A DNA stretch of 64,000 nucleotides, from contig QNGE01001031.1 of NCBI GenBank assembly GCA_008508345.1, positions 112,951 through 176,950 on the forward strand, in the 5' to 3' direction. The position numbers were made by a program, and so were the translations under genes. The first letter of the stretch is position 1, and each line of letters begins with the position of its first letter. The DNA is from Paragonimus westermani (taxonomy: Eukaryota > Platyhelminthes > Trematoda > Plagiorchiida > Troglotrematidae). The notes beneath the pieces were generated by a model. That model did not search any database, was not told the DNA's origin, and worked only from the letters and a program-made list of their open reading frames with translations. Shown piece after piece: positions 28,601-43,600 of this stretch.

Positions 28601-31600
28601 TAAGGCATGAGTTCAAAACTTCATAAATTATGAACTCCATACTGTGTCGTACTTCTCAAGAATTATTTTCACTGGAAATCATATTTTGAATGATGGGGGT
28701 GTAGACAATGAGATTAATGGTCGTATTTTTCACAAACAAAAATACGGTAGGAGTAGTTTAAGTTCACATTGACTAGAACTCGAGGTAGCCGGAATAACTA
28801 ACAGATTGGATTATCGAAGCTCACGATCAACCGCGCTGCTTTGATGACATCCGTAGGTAATTGAGACGGGTTTTTGAACGAAAGAATAAAACGGGCTCAT
28901 TTACACAAGCATTCAAAACTTATGAAGTCGGATGATTGGGCTGTGTACTAAATTGGATAAAACTATCGTTAGTCTAGCCTTGAACGCTTCACACAATCTC
29001 CTGCTGAGTGTCATAGGACACAGCGTCAAATAAACGGAGCAGCAAGTAGAAGGGAGAGTCGTATCGATTTGGGAATTGAGAGTGGGTACAGTGGTTTTAT
29101 GAATTGTGTCCAAATTCCCTTCTCTCCTCCTATTTCTCGAATTGCACTAATTCTCCTACTCGTTGTTGAATTCGTGCCAACGATGACAAGGACTTCAGCA
29201 CCAGTGACATAAGCGGCGAAGTAGACAACGCAACAATGTGTAACTAACGGATATACTTGGAACACTGGACAAAGAGTGTGCACTTGAAGTTCAAATGGCT
29301 CACGGAGTCAAATATTTTGCTTTGTGTACCCAGCTGTGTCCGTGATTTGTGTCAACAGAAGAAGAGATCCGGAAGGAAACACACATCCTCGAGAGTTATA
29401 ATGTACCTAGCTCATACCATCTTACTCTGACATATAAAGGAACGGTGCGGATATGCTGCTGAAGAATTAGTCGTTCTGTTCCACTAGCGTTAGAACACCG
29501 AGAAAGGTCTATCGGTCTGGGGAGAATCCATGTCCAATCCCACCATTAAGAACATGTGAAACTTGTATCCCAATGATTGACGAGTCAATATGACTTCCCC
29601 TGCGCACAACCTGCTGGTGCTCTGTATACCCAGTGGGTTTTCCGGAGGGACATCAACAATGTCACGAGGAACGTGCTAGACATCCCGTGGTTGTGGGTCC
29701 ACTGACCAAGACACCATCCTTCGTCAGCAGATACCAACGAATGACAGTGGCCAGGTTCCTGGACATCAAAATAACCACGGTTCTATTCTGTCGACATAAC
29801 CGCCACTGACGTTGCCTATTAACGAATGGTGTACCTGATAAGTGTGTACTCCATTCGAGGACAATATATAGAGACAAGTCACAGGTTAGTGATAAGCTAT
29901 CACAACTCTACGCCACCTCACAGTAGAAAGTGAGAAAACTTTCAACTTTCCCCAAAATTTCGCAATCGAGAAAGTCCAGCATAAACCTATTGTTTATAAT
30001 CAGCATCATCATCAAGGGCAGCAATACATCAGTGGTTCACACTAATGCTTAATTGCAACACAACCATGAAGAAAAAGCAAACCCTATATAGAGAGAGAGA
30101 ATGAAAAAAGAAGGGGACTGGAAGGGACCCAACTACCAAAAGTAGCCAACTCCATGCTCACACATTCAACATCAAGGTGCCTAACACCTGGCAAACATAC
30201 AACCGGGCTGTAAATGAAAGTGAGGCACCATCAACAAGACAGCTTCCTTAAGGATTTCACTGCCACGCGTCATCAAGTGCATTCACTTCGCTGATAACTC
30301 GGTTAAACAACGACAACATTCACGCCATTGAATTCGATTAGCCGCCATCTCACCTTAAAGTCTTCGGCCACCAACTCTGGGAGTCGCGAGGGTCCCAGCT
30401 TGGGAAGTGAACACCCGATCTACGGTTGTCGAATGTATTATCAAAAAGGGTAATACTGAAACATTTTCAAGAAAACTTGAATGTACAAATTCTACCACTT
30501 CTCGCTATCACCTGTAGCAAAATGTTTAGCGAAAATTCCGTTTTCTCATTAGTTGGTTGCTTGTATTCTTTCACTTTGTCTCCTGGTACGATCCTCAGTG
30601 AGCAGCTGTGAACATTCCTAATGCATAGAGCTCGAAAAAAGACTGTAGTGGAAAATCAGTGAAGTTTTCAGACTAACAAAATTTGTTTGACAAACGATCG
30701 CATCGTACGATTGACAGTTCAAGTGTCATCTGCTAAACACTGAAATTTTAGACGGTCCAGAAATATTCACCGGCGATGATGTGAAACCGTAAAGAAATTC
30801 GGACATACATGCGGTCGACCTAGTCGATATAAAGTGCAATTCGGCCAGACCACAAGAGTAAAATTTTAGTCAGAAAAACTTTGTTCCGCACACGATGTGA
30901 CGGTATTAGAAGCACTATCTTCTAACCAGGTGGACTTCGTACAACGAAAACAATAGGAAACCAAATAGACCGTAACATACAGAAGCAAAGTAGCAGATCA
31001 GTTTACTGCGACCGCTCCTGACGAGCGTCGAGTGCCTCGACCATGTTCAGCCCGTGTGTGACTTGGTATGTCACGTGGCAATAAACACCTCGTAGTTTAA
31101 AAGCTGAAAACCAAAGCGTCTGACATTCAAAACGGACTACTACGCAGGCATTTTAGTCAGTCGAATCCGTGAACAAAAATCTAAACGTAAGCAAATTAAT
31201 CTCACACGACTGGATGATGTATTGAATAGCGTCGCATGAGATCACATGACAGAGTCACGCAACTCGCCGGAAATATAATGATCTTGAAATCATTCAGAGT
31301 AGAAGCCACGATGGCGTTTTCGAAGGCTCTCCGAGATCCACCCAGTAACCGTGTGAGAGAGAATTTAAGGTTGTAGTATGAAAAGTATGTCTAAAGTCAG
31401 TGTTGGGTGGGTAATGAATATAGTAAGAATTACCGCAAGTGTCACAACCGATCCTGACATGAACTGAAATGTGAGAGGAATAACGGGTAGCAAATAGCAA
31501 GTGAAAGCCTACCTGGAGTGTGGTCTGTTTAACAGTCTGAGCACTGTCTATGCGGAAACCGAGTAGCCAATGAGACAAGTTCGGAGCCGGGAAGTCAAGT

Positions 31601-34600
31601 GAGGCCAGTAGGATATGTAACAGATGCACACCAAATGGCAAGGGCTGCTGACCGACCAACCAGTCTGAAAAGGTGCGGGTGGACAGAATAAACATCAGTG
31701 ACTGAATTTCATTTAGGTAGAAAAGTATAGAAGAAAAACATGTTCACCCAAAATACCTCAAAGCAAACTTCAGTGGTACCATTCTTTCAAAAATCATAGG
31801 GGATAGTCCGACAACGATAGGTCAGCAGTGGTAACCACGCTTACCATCAATCGCACTGTGGCGAGTTCCGACACAGTTGCCGTTCCGTTTGACTTCCGGT
31901 AATCTGACGCTTTTCGGCTCACATATGTCATACGGCAACAAACAACTTGTGGTTGAAAAGGCAGAATATAGGAGGAAATTAAGCGGGTAACCATTAAAAC
32001 CGGTCTTCTAGCGTTACTGCTTGACACACGTTGATAACCACTGGTTGATAGATGCTGGGAATGGTGTAAATTGTGCTTAGGATCTGCTAAACACCGGAGT
32101 TCAACTTACTCAGTCCCACGTTGTTACTTTGATAAAACCATGAAAACGACGCCAGTGTTCCAAAATAGATGCAATACGTGGATGCCAGGAACTCAGATTT
32201 GAAAGATTCACAAAAAAATTAAGCCAACATGGGTACATGGAGAAACGATCTGGAGAAAGATCAAAAGTCCAGGGAACCACCGAAACATACATAAAACAAT
32301 ATGACTAATGTGCGAATATGGCTGGCACGGTGATCAATAATTTGCTTTCAAGTATTTCCGAGTATTGACTTCCCATTCGACATAAGCGAGTACAAGTTTT
32401 CGGCTTTGCGTAAGCAGAAGAGGACACAGCGCATGTGTGTACAACAGGGCGGACAGAAAATGGACAGGGCGATAGACAGAAGAGATGCTACTTTCAAATA
32501 TACATTTAGATGGTTACCAGCCTAACAAGGTCACGTTATTCACATACGTGTCCACAATACTACATGAGCAATAAAAATAGTGTCCAGGACAAGCATTCAA
32601 CGTGCGACCGAGAAATCAGAAATATAATGGGATTTGTCCAGGAGCATGTACAACAGCTGTCTAGGCAAACGACAACACACTGACATTCGGCGTGCACTGC
32701 CTCAGAAATTCGTCGTCTTGATGATTGCCTGTGTCCCAGTGATTCACCGTGTTTCGCGTGAACATGCGTCCACACACTCAGAACACGTGCAGTCGTAAAT
32801 AATGACGCGGGTCCCCGTCAGACTCGATTGAAGCTGTTCTTCATATCACAGTTCATCGACCTATTTGACGGTTGAGTTTTTTTCAAAGCACAGTGCGGTA
32901 ACTAACGTCAGCTGACATTCATGACATAGGCCTCGCGTTCACAAAAAAGAGTGCAACTAACCGGTTCTTCAATATGTCATCATAATCATAAACACCATCA
33001 CCATAGACAACAATACATCAATGATTCACACTGATGCTTAACGGTCACACAACCACGAACAAGAAAAGCAAACCCTGTGTACAAAGAGGGAAGAAAAAGG
33101 AGGAGACGCGAAAGGACCTGACTACCAAAAATAGCTAACTCCACGCTCACATATTCAAAATCAAGGTGCCTACACATGACAAACATACAACCGAGCTGTA
33201 AGTGAAAGTGAGGCGCCATTTGCAGGACACCTTCCTTACGGCGTTCACTACCACGCGTCATCGAATGCATTCACTTCACTGACAACACGACCAAACAACA
33301 ACATTCACGCCATTGAGCTCGATTAGCCGCCCTCTCGCCTAAAGTCTTCAGCCACCGACTCTGGGAGTCGACAGAGACCCAGCCCGAGAGGCGAACCCGA
33401 TCTACAGTGGTCAATCCCTTCGTGAACGATTTCAATTGTCTACGCCACGTCAACATCTGTCCACCTCGCACCATGCGCCAGCCAGCCGCAGCGTTGGCAA
33501 AGAGTGGTCGGTGTGATGGACGATTAACTATCATCATTGAAACATGGCCTAACCATCTAGGTCTGTGCGAATGTAATAACTGAACCGAACACCCGTTTAT
33601 TAATCTCTTCGTTACTTACTCGCTGGTGTCGCCCGATAAGAGCGATCGAATGCAGACATCGGTGGTCAAATACCTGAAGACGGTTCACATCTTCTACTGT
33701 GAGCGGCCATGTTTCGCTACCGCAAAGTAATACAGCACTCACGGTTTTCTGGTATAGGCTACCCTTAAGCTTCAGAGAAATGCCTCTCCATCGCCATAGG
33801 TGTTACACATTAGCGAATACCGCCCTGACCTTAGAGATACGCATTTCTACTTCATTCTCTACCCCTCCGCCGCCGCCGCTGATGCAGCTTCCAGGTATAC
33901 AAACTAGTCGACAACTTTCATGACTTCATTATCTAACATTAAATCTAAGTAGTCACAGCAATCTTGCAGATCCCTTTTGCATTTTGAGGCTGCAAAGTGC
34001 ATCCCGAAAAGCTTAGTAGAACGTGAAATAGCGTTTGGCACCGTTTGAGTTGCTTGAAAATTGTCAAGCAGCAACACCTTATCGTCAACATAATAAGGAT
34101 CAGCCACTCTTCCACCAGGCAGGAGGTCCACCCCGGCATCTTGTGAGTGCCGGAGACAATCCTCATTACGTCGCCTATGACGAATTTGAACAAAAATGAT
34201 GAAGGATAAAACCTTGACGTACGCGCCTCCTGATGCTGAAACTTTTAGACAGTTCGCCGAAAACCCTAACCTGGGCTGAAGTGTAGAACTAAAGCGCGAA
34301 CAGTATGTTCACATACTTGGTCGGTACGCCCATGCGTTTAAGCGACCCTAAAAGTGTAGATCGATCCACCGAATCGAACGCACATTTATGGTCGAGAAAT
34401 ACGCCAATTGTTGGCCAGCGATGTACATGATGTAGCTCCAGAATTTGACGAACAGTAAAGGTGTGATCTACACATCCCTGCACAGAGCGAAACCCTGCTT
34501 GCTCTTGCTTGGTGTTTGCCTCCTTCAGTACAGTGAGTCGACCAACCAGAACATTAGAAATGACTGGAGTTGAATTATTTCTCCTATGGTTTTCGCAAGA

Positions 34601-37600
34601 GCTCCCGATACCTTACTCGAATGTAGGAACGATTATTGAATGATCCACACACTGAAACAACTCAATCAAAGCCCCGATAACGCCTCCCCACGTACAGTGG
34701 AAAGTGCTGACACGAGATCAACTGCACCAGCAGCCCTATTACGTTTGATAGCCTCAAGGCAATTGCGGACCTCAGTCTCAGTGGGTGGTTTTAAATCTAC
34801 CTATTAGGGTGCTACATTACAAGTATGTGACAGCAACACAGCAGAACCAAAAGGCCAGCTAAATTGACCCCTCTAGACTTCTGGACTTATTATGGACGAG
34901 TGTGCCATCTAAACAGTTCACCGGTCTTCTCTGAAGCAAAAGCGGTTTTCATTTCTCCACCTTTTCCCACTAACCAAGCCTCGCGATCAGCCTTTAGGCT
35001 ACGTTTCAGTTTCCTATGGATATCTCTTCTAGACTTTCCATGTGAACTACCAGGAAGGATGTTCCGTGTGGCTTCTAACAACTCCAGGGATTCATCTGAG
35101 ATCCACTGTATGTTCATTCTATGTACTCCCGTGCCACATGTTAAAGCACCTGTTTCACGAATGGCCTGCGTGATCTGGGTCCAACAGCAATCAGGATCTT
35201 CAGAGTGAGAACTACTAAGGCAGATATCTAAGCTGGTTTGATACTTATGCCTTACCGACGGTATAGTCAGTTTTTCAACAGTCAACCACTGCTGTCGGTG
35301 GGGTTGTTGCTCAGCAAAAGTGAGTACGAAACGACAATGTACCAGCGCATGATGTGAATCTAGGTACGTGCTCCAATAAGAACGACACTCCTGAATGGAA
35401 CCCCGCCACCTATAACTAACAGCTATGTGGTCTATCTGAGACCAGGTCTGATTCAGAGAGGGTGGGCGCCAAGTATAGGAATGGCATGCACGATGCCTAA
35501 AACTAGTGCTGCCTAAAAACAACCTATGCTCAGCGCACAGCTACAATAGTCGCCCACCGTTGTCCGAGCGATGTGATGTTATCCCAAACATGCTACCTAG
35601 ACGGGATTGGGCCTCACTAAAGCGGCCGACCTGGGCGTTCATATCTCCTGCCAGAACGACTATATCAGAACCACGTGCCGACCGGAGTAGAGCGGCCAGA
35701 TCCGAATAAAAGAGGTCCTTGACGCCGATGACATTACAGTCAGTTGGAGCATAAGCAGACACAACGAAAAGATTTCTGACGCTTTGGCGTCTAGAACTGA
35801 CCCTAACAGAACCTGCCAAGCGGACGACACAGTCTACTATTAACAGGAATCCAATCTATCAGTGCAGCTGCGGCCGTCGTGCAGAGGGCTATACCTACTC
35901 CAGCCTGACCGGTAACGGCGGCCGGAGAGTCACCTGAAGTATATAACCAGTATCGGGTGCTGTTAATTCCATACGTTGGCTACTGTCGTGGATTCTAGTC
36001 TCCATGATACAACAGACATTGACATTCAATGAGTCTGACGTTCGTGTGAGAACGGCCTGCTGACCTAACCAGCTTTAGAGTGCAAACATTGAAGACACCT
36101 ACATTAATTCGCATTCTAGGCATAAGCAATGGACAAGGGAGGCCTGGAGCTGAATGGCAAGAGATGGAAATTACCGACACAGTGTTACTATGATTAGCTA
36201 TATGTGTTGTGAGACTTGTAGAGTACTTATCAGTACTTATCACAAAATCAACAATTCCATACTGTATCGGCCGTCTCGCAGTACAAATCGGGTCGCCTCA
36301 GTTGCTGCGTGCAGCAGAGTAGACAGGCGAAACAATACTATTGATGATCTCTCCTCCACTTAATTTGATGAAAAAGTGGAGGAGAGATCAGCAGTAGTAT
36401 TGTTTCGCCTGTCTACTCTGCCGTACGCAGCAGCTAAGGTGACCCGATTTATACTGCGAGACGGCCGATACAGTATGGAATTGTTGATGTTATGAGGATT
36501 CATAATTGTGTGTGGGTTGAGATACTGCCAGGACACCCAGACCTAAACAGGAGAGCGATTAGGATTCTCAACCAAAACCTTTGGCTCAAAAGCCTGTACC
36601 ACAAGGCAGTGGATGGATGGCAGTGTACCAGAATCAGCACAGTGTTCGGAAAAAGATGCCAATCTTCATCCAACCCTCAACATGGAGCACCAGAAGATTG
36701 TGATTCGTCAGACCTCTACCTACTGGCCTGCCTGGTATGAGTAACTCTGTTGGTGTAGTCACCACACAGTCTAGTTTTGCCCAACAGGTCATCGAGACGA
36801 ACAAGCCGTCACACCGCGTCAAAGTCCAGTCTCGTGTGTGCCTTTGTACATATTGAAGACGACGGTATCACGACTACATGCCAGTCTGTATATAGATTAA
36901 CCAGACAAGAAGCTCCGCTCGCAAAAGACACTGACTAAGAGTCAGTGACACAAGTGTCTCAGATAAGTTGGTTTCCAAATGAACTATTTGAGTTTGTCAT
37001 ACCTCGATATTACATCGTTAGTTGGTCGCCGCATCGCAATGGCACTTAAACAGGAGTATGTGAGCTAAGCGGTGAGAAACGAGTGGTATTGCACGCCCCG
37101 TCAGACGTAAAGGCGAAGGCCATTGTAAGACGAACTAGAACCTGTCGAGCAACATTTGCCACAGATTAGCCAACTGATATCTGCAATGAAAAATACTTGG
37201 TTAGGTGATGAACATGGACGGAAAATATAAAGCCAATTACCAAAAAGCCAGTTAGCCACACCAACAGGACGGGAACAGTTGGAAGAATTGTATGACGAGA
37301 TCAACTGGCCCCCATCCCCAGTGCAGACCAACGGTGTCAGCACAGAGGGGCTGGTTGGCGGCCAGGCAGCCAACAGTTCCCAATCGCTTAAACCGGATGA
37401 CCAATTGGGAGGTTGAAGGGGAATGGCAGCGTAAAGACGGGCAGCGCGTGTAGCCGGATGAGGGATGGAGATGGACGAAACACCAAGACAAGTCAACTGG
37501 GTAGGCTCGATCTCGTCGTCAGTGCCGAACAGCCACTCGTCTGTGAAACACATGGTCATACCATCCGCGTCTGCCGAGATAGGGGACACGGTCGTCGAAT

Positions 37601-40600
37601 GAGGTCGCTGAACATCTGGTAATCCGGGAGAAATGGGCCATTTGATTAGAGAAGAGAACGTGGTCATGAGGTGGCGCTGAGTATCCTGAAGAAGGAGACA
37701 GGAAAAAACGACCATTGTAGGTGATTAGCAATGAGGCTCAACATGCATGCAACCACAGGGAGAAAAAATCAATTGCTTGTGAAAAAAAGAATGGGTGTGG
37801 GAGGCGGGTAATGGAAGACTCGTTGAAACTCTAATATCAAATTTCAGGAGGCTTATAGCTTGTACATAACCGAATAATCGAGTTACAAACGGAAATAAGA
37901 TTTCATATCAGACAGTAGGACAGGTGGGTAACGGAGTCCAAATGTGAAATTTACGAGCTTCTGACGTGGTTTCGTAACTCAGCTGCTAGAGCGCTTGCTG
38001 CATTTGAGCATGGTGTTTCTACTGCTGGTTCGAGTCCAGCCGAAGCCTTGATTTTCCTAAATTGTGCCTCAATTAAAATTACAAACCTGCCAAACTACTT
38101 ATTAGTAATAAAAAATAACAAGAATTCCTTGCAACTTTTACCTCAAAGAGACACGAATTACCTCAAATTCGTGAGTGACTCAGTCCAAAAGAAACGGCAG
38201 GTATTTTAGTGAACCTGTACACCGACTAGTACATCAATAAACTCTATCATAAACAGTTTGAATCATACAGTTAGGGTCCAAAACTTAACATTCTCATTAC
38301 TATTATTACTGCGGCAGTGAATCAGTGACTTATGCTGATGCGAAAATGTCAAGAGGTCGTAATAAAAACAGAAAAGGAGATGGGACTCAGTTCATAAAAT
38401 CGGACCGTCTTATCCTGAATACACACATAAGTTACTTGAGCCCAAATAACCAGTTTGCAAACAAACATAGAATGCCAACCTTACAGTATTCGATGCCCCA
38501 CTCTACTAACTGTTCGTCTTCACACATCAGTCAGCCAAAATAACGGCATCTTTAAAACCACCGATTATGACTGGCCACCATCTCGTCAAAGGTGTCCAGC
38601 AAGATTGTTTAGGTCACGGAAGAGCAACAAACATGAACATCATTGACAAACCTAAAAGTTGCTTTCTCAACATTCGTAAACGAAGCCAACACCTGCTATG
38701 GCAGTTGAACATCAGTGATTCCCACTGTGAAACATTGCTGTCTATGATGATGACAATGATAAACACTCGTTCATCCTACAAGTTATGCTCCAGACTACAC
38801 ACAATTCTGAACCATTTGCAAAGGAATTGCCGGTCTTGTCCTCAGTTGTAACCAATTGGCAACGCTCCAGAAGGATGGAGATTTTAGATTCCAACAACGC
38901 ACTCTTGTGTCGGCAATCGTAGTGACCATTTCACTATGAGCTGAACACCCATTCACATTTGGTCGCAGTTTCACCTTCACACACAATTTTAGCGTTAGGC
39001 TTGAGTTGGTACGCGTCAGTAGCACAAAAATGAAACTCGAGTCTATTGCTTCCAGTCGAAAGGAGACTAGTTTGGAAGTTCACCTGAATGTGAAAACTAC
39101 GAAGACGTGTCAGTAGTGACTAAAGTGTGTCAACCAAAACATCCAGCATTTACAAGTAATCCTCCTTAATCCTATTCAGTCTAACAGTTTTGAGAGTCCT
39201 AATTTTTAGTTGACAATGTCTTTTTGAATAACCGAATGCAACTGACACCCAACTTCGATCACATATCACTTAAACCCTTTTATCTGAGCCCCTCCTTCAA
39301 AAGCCGTAAAGTTGTACATGTTTAATACATGTTTGCATTCAGGTATGCCAATGAAGCAGTTTCCAGTTGCGTACAGTCAAGGAACACAGAAAGCGATAAA
39401 ACACAAGATAACACCAACAAGCTAACTTGGTAGTTGTCATCAGGAAGCTTAAAACTGAATTAGTCGAAATATCAAGATGTAGAATTTCCCTTTGACAAAA
39501 CATAGTCGGTAATTAACAAACCTAACTGGGATTCCTCCAAACAAACTTCTCGCACTCGAGTATATCGGCACCACATTTATTGCTAGGCAATGTTGATCAC
39601 CACACATCAATCAACTTTTTCTTAAAGTCCAACATCTCACTTTCGCTCCTGGCGTTCGAAACTCCTCTATACATCCTTACATCTAATCAGGCGCAGTATA
39701 AATTGTTGTGTTCACTTTCGTTGATTACGTGGTTCTATTACGATTGGCAGTCCTCCTGCAAAAGACATTAGGCCTACACGTTGCAGCCTTCAGCGCTCAT
39801 CTGAAATAAAACGATGGTGTTTCCTTATATGACCATACAGTCCTTCTTGATCATTCGCATCCACCGTAAACTCTCAAACTGCTTCTTGTTGGTAAACTCA
39901 ACATTAACGACCCGAACTTGTGCAAACAGGGCGTTTGAATTCCATTGCAATCTGCTAGGTTTGTAACAAACAGAAAGTTGTTTATGAATTTGATAAAACA
40001 AAGTCGTCAACTTGTATAAATTGAACAGTTTAAGCTCTTCATTCTATTTCCTCTAAACACGCCTCTTCGGTTCAGCGGATGAGCGTGGGTGGTAAAACCG
40101 TCATCAACTGTCAGATGAAACTGACCCCTCGAGAACTTGAGCGGATAAGTCCCATGAGATAACTACCGCACGTGTGCCCATGCAAAAAGAAGTTTCCAGT
40201 TAGGTAACTTCGACCTAAGTTTCAGAAGACTGGAAACTTATCAGGAAAAAAAGCAACGCCTAATTTGCACAAGAGTATGCGTTGGATGATGAATAAGCTC
40301 TAATCAGCCAGCGAATATGGAGCTCTGTTTGTTCCACAGAAAAACATGAAGGAATGCAAATGATGCAATCATAAATTTGAGCGGTATTCAACCTGTGACA
40401 CAGTATTGTTATGTTTCTAGAATTATTAGTAGCAGTATTATTACTATTACGGTGCTCCACGCTAAGGACGACCTGAGTGCGAGTGCAAAACCGGGAAACA
40501 ATCACGTTTACTGGGAAGAACTGTGTGGAACCAGAAACAAAACTAGACTAGAAGAAGAGAAGATATTTTGTCGGTTTTACGCTGTACATGATTTTTGGAA

Positions 40601-43600
40601 TTTTCACTGTCATTTGCTAAGGTTTGCAGTTAGTGTTTACTGAATTTACAGAAAAAAGCAAACAAAATTATGTCCTGAGAAAAAAAGGTCACCAGTCTAG
40701 TAACGCCCATGCTACTAATTTTGCTTTGTGGTCAGATTCATGAATATTGTTGCACGAGGACATTCAAACAATCGAGCAGAGGAAGACCCAACATGATATC
40801 AACCTCTTCATACATTTTCTCCAAGTCGTGCGTAGCCCATGGTGCTGTTTTTTACCTGTCACATCCAGAAAGCGTGGACATGGCTAGATGTGGTGGGCGG
40901 TGCGGAGGCAAGCATGAAGCGTGCCCGAGCCACCTTATTCGACGAAGCATAGAAAGGACTATTTGTTCCAAAGGAAACTGACTGCCTGCGCACAACTAAC
41001 CAGATGGTTTTAACTGTAATTAAGACACCTCATAAAAAACCTCCAAATACTTTCCCCAGAATGTCATACGATTATTACAACAAACCAAATGACCTAACCC
41101 TCATATGCAGAATCTATCACGCGGTCGATGTCATACATTCTCCTGATACAACTGGTCGACTTAACAGACCTGCGCACACGCTCTAGAATAACGCCATTTA
41201 TTCCCTCTTGATCAAACAGTGCGAGTCACCAGAGTTACAATATCACCTACGTTGTCACCCAATGATTGGCAAAGAATGCTAATGTAAGCGTGAATGAGCG
41301 ATGGCATGTTCCAATAAGGTTTCTGGTATGCAAGGTAGAACGAACAGTGAACAAACGGGTGAAAATCCCCGATCAGTTGACAGGCTCACCCGTTCTGCCG
41401 TCAGCACGGCCAGCATATCCGAATGGGGCTTGATGCGTCCGAGCAGGAGACCCAAAATTCCCAGTGCGCAACCACTGTGGTCTGGCAATTCTTCAGACAA
41501 AGAGCAATATCTGAAATGGGAACGCACAGCAAAAGCACACACAAAACGGTGAATGTCACCAATGTAAGTTGAGTGGTAAGGCAATTAAGAGATTAACAGC
41601 TGTTCAGTTGATACACAGGATAATTTCCGTGGTCGTCAAAGGACAACGTAGCGAACGAGCTCGTATACGATGACTGACCAGCAGGCTAATTAATCCACAA
41701 TTACACGTCCGGATTTAAGACTACAACGTCGGGAAGTTTCAAAGGGAAAATGCAGTTAGTCACCCTGACACGAACGAAAATTGTACAGTTGCTTCAAAAT
41801 ATGAGGTAGACTAGTCACGCGCATGCAGACTAGCAACGGATGGACGTGGCAAAGCAATGGCGTCGTACATTTGTGTCGTGCACAAAAAAAACCGACAGAG
41901 ACCTCCTTAACATTGAGGAAGACATAACGGTTGTTCTGTTTTCAGCGAATCTCAAGAGGTTGGTCGATCTGATGAAAAGATTCGGAAAAGTTGATAGGGC
42001 AAGTAGTTTCAACTAAAGATGTAACGATTGCATAGTAAGAGTTATCACTAATCCTGTGTCAGGGCCGTATACCGATAACTCAGGAGACACCTACTCACTT
42101 TACATGATGGAACAGTCGGGGTCTTCGTATTTCACAACCATGTTGTCGTTTGACCGTCCTGAGGTTTTACACAGCTGTTAGTGGTCTCAGTGTACAGTGC
42201 TCGGTACGGTGAACGCTCAGCTTGCATGAGGTGACCCAACCATCGCAGGCTGTACAACGTGATTAGGTGACAGATCCGCGCATCCCGAACGTTGCGGAAT
42301 AGGCGTCGGCGAACAGCCGCATTGCTTACGCGAGCAGTCGATTTGATGTGGGCTAATGGGCGGAGACAACTATTTGCCACAGTCTTAGACGGACTGCCCA
42401 CAATATAGAAAGCAGGAGTGGAAAAGTCTCAGTCTTGAAACAACACTTTGCACTTTGAAGTTGTGAAGCACATTTCATACAAATCAGTCGGTCACTCACC
42501 CTGTTAAGCAGTCTGTACGCGTTCGCCAGAGGGGCTAAGTAAGACAGTGTTATCCGCATATTTCAGGTCGGTCAACCTAGTGCCAGACAGAAGCTCAACA
42601 CCATGCCCCCTTAACCCCTCAAGCACACTTTCCAGGATGTCGTCCGTGACAAAATTGAACAAGAACGAGATAGGACACCCGGGACAAACACCACCAGAAG
42701 CGATTAACACACGGAACAGTTATCTATAAACCCTCATCCAGCTTGCAGGGTGAGCATATACTGATCCCATCATATACATGTATTTCCCGGGAACTCCCTT
42801 GCGAAGAGCCCAGTTCCAGAGGAGGCCGAGGGCCAACCGAATCGAAAGTAGCCTTTAGGTTTAAAAGCACCAAGACCGTTGGCTGCTTATAAAAGTGTTG
42901 ATGCGCTAAAATCCACCGCAAGGTGAAAATGTGATCAATGTACTGTTATGACCCCTTGAGAGAGGAAGGCATGAACGGACAGGAAGACCGCGAACAGTAC
43001 CTCGATCAGGAATGAAACGCAACGATATCGCAAACGATACGAATAATCGGAACGCAAGTACTCGGACCCAACTCTCGCAACTTACAACCCCCCAACAAGA
43101 AAGGAGAAAGTCGACCTTCAAACGAGCTTTATTTGCTGCTCAGCCCGAAGGCAAAACAGTGGCTCAAAACGGCCGTATTTATAGGTTTTCGGTGGCCTTG
43201 GTCCTAGGACACTGAATGGGCCTATCAGAAGCAAGCGCGCGAACTCGAATCTTCCAGAATGATGGCGGGCATTCGAGTTATCAAAATAGAAGCATCTATT
43301 TCCCTTGGGAAATATAGCGAGCTTTTTTGGGAAAAAGTGCTTTTTCCAACACGTACTTCCGACCGGACCGGAATCTTGCCTGTTCTTCGCGTACATGACT
43401 TTCTCTGGGCTTAGTGAGTCGAAAACGGGAATTACTGTTGATAGACATCAACCACGAGGTACCACTTCAGTTTTCAAAACCGTTCGGAGGAGTTTTATCA
43501 GTTCTGATATCAACCTCTCCCCATCATCCTTGAAAGGAGGGAGGAGGTATGGACCAGGAACCTTGTCACTTTCCAGGACCAACTCCTCTACCAATGTAGA

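Noticed and set aside
29662..29877. 71-codon minus-strand frame considered as a DNA-transposon transposase piece
   Set aside because: No catalytic motif or terminal inverted repeats could be seen.
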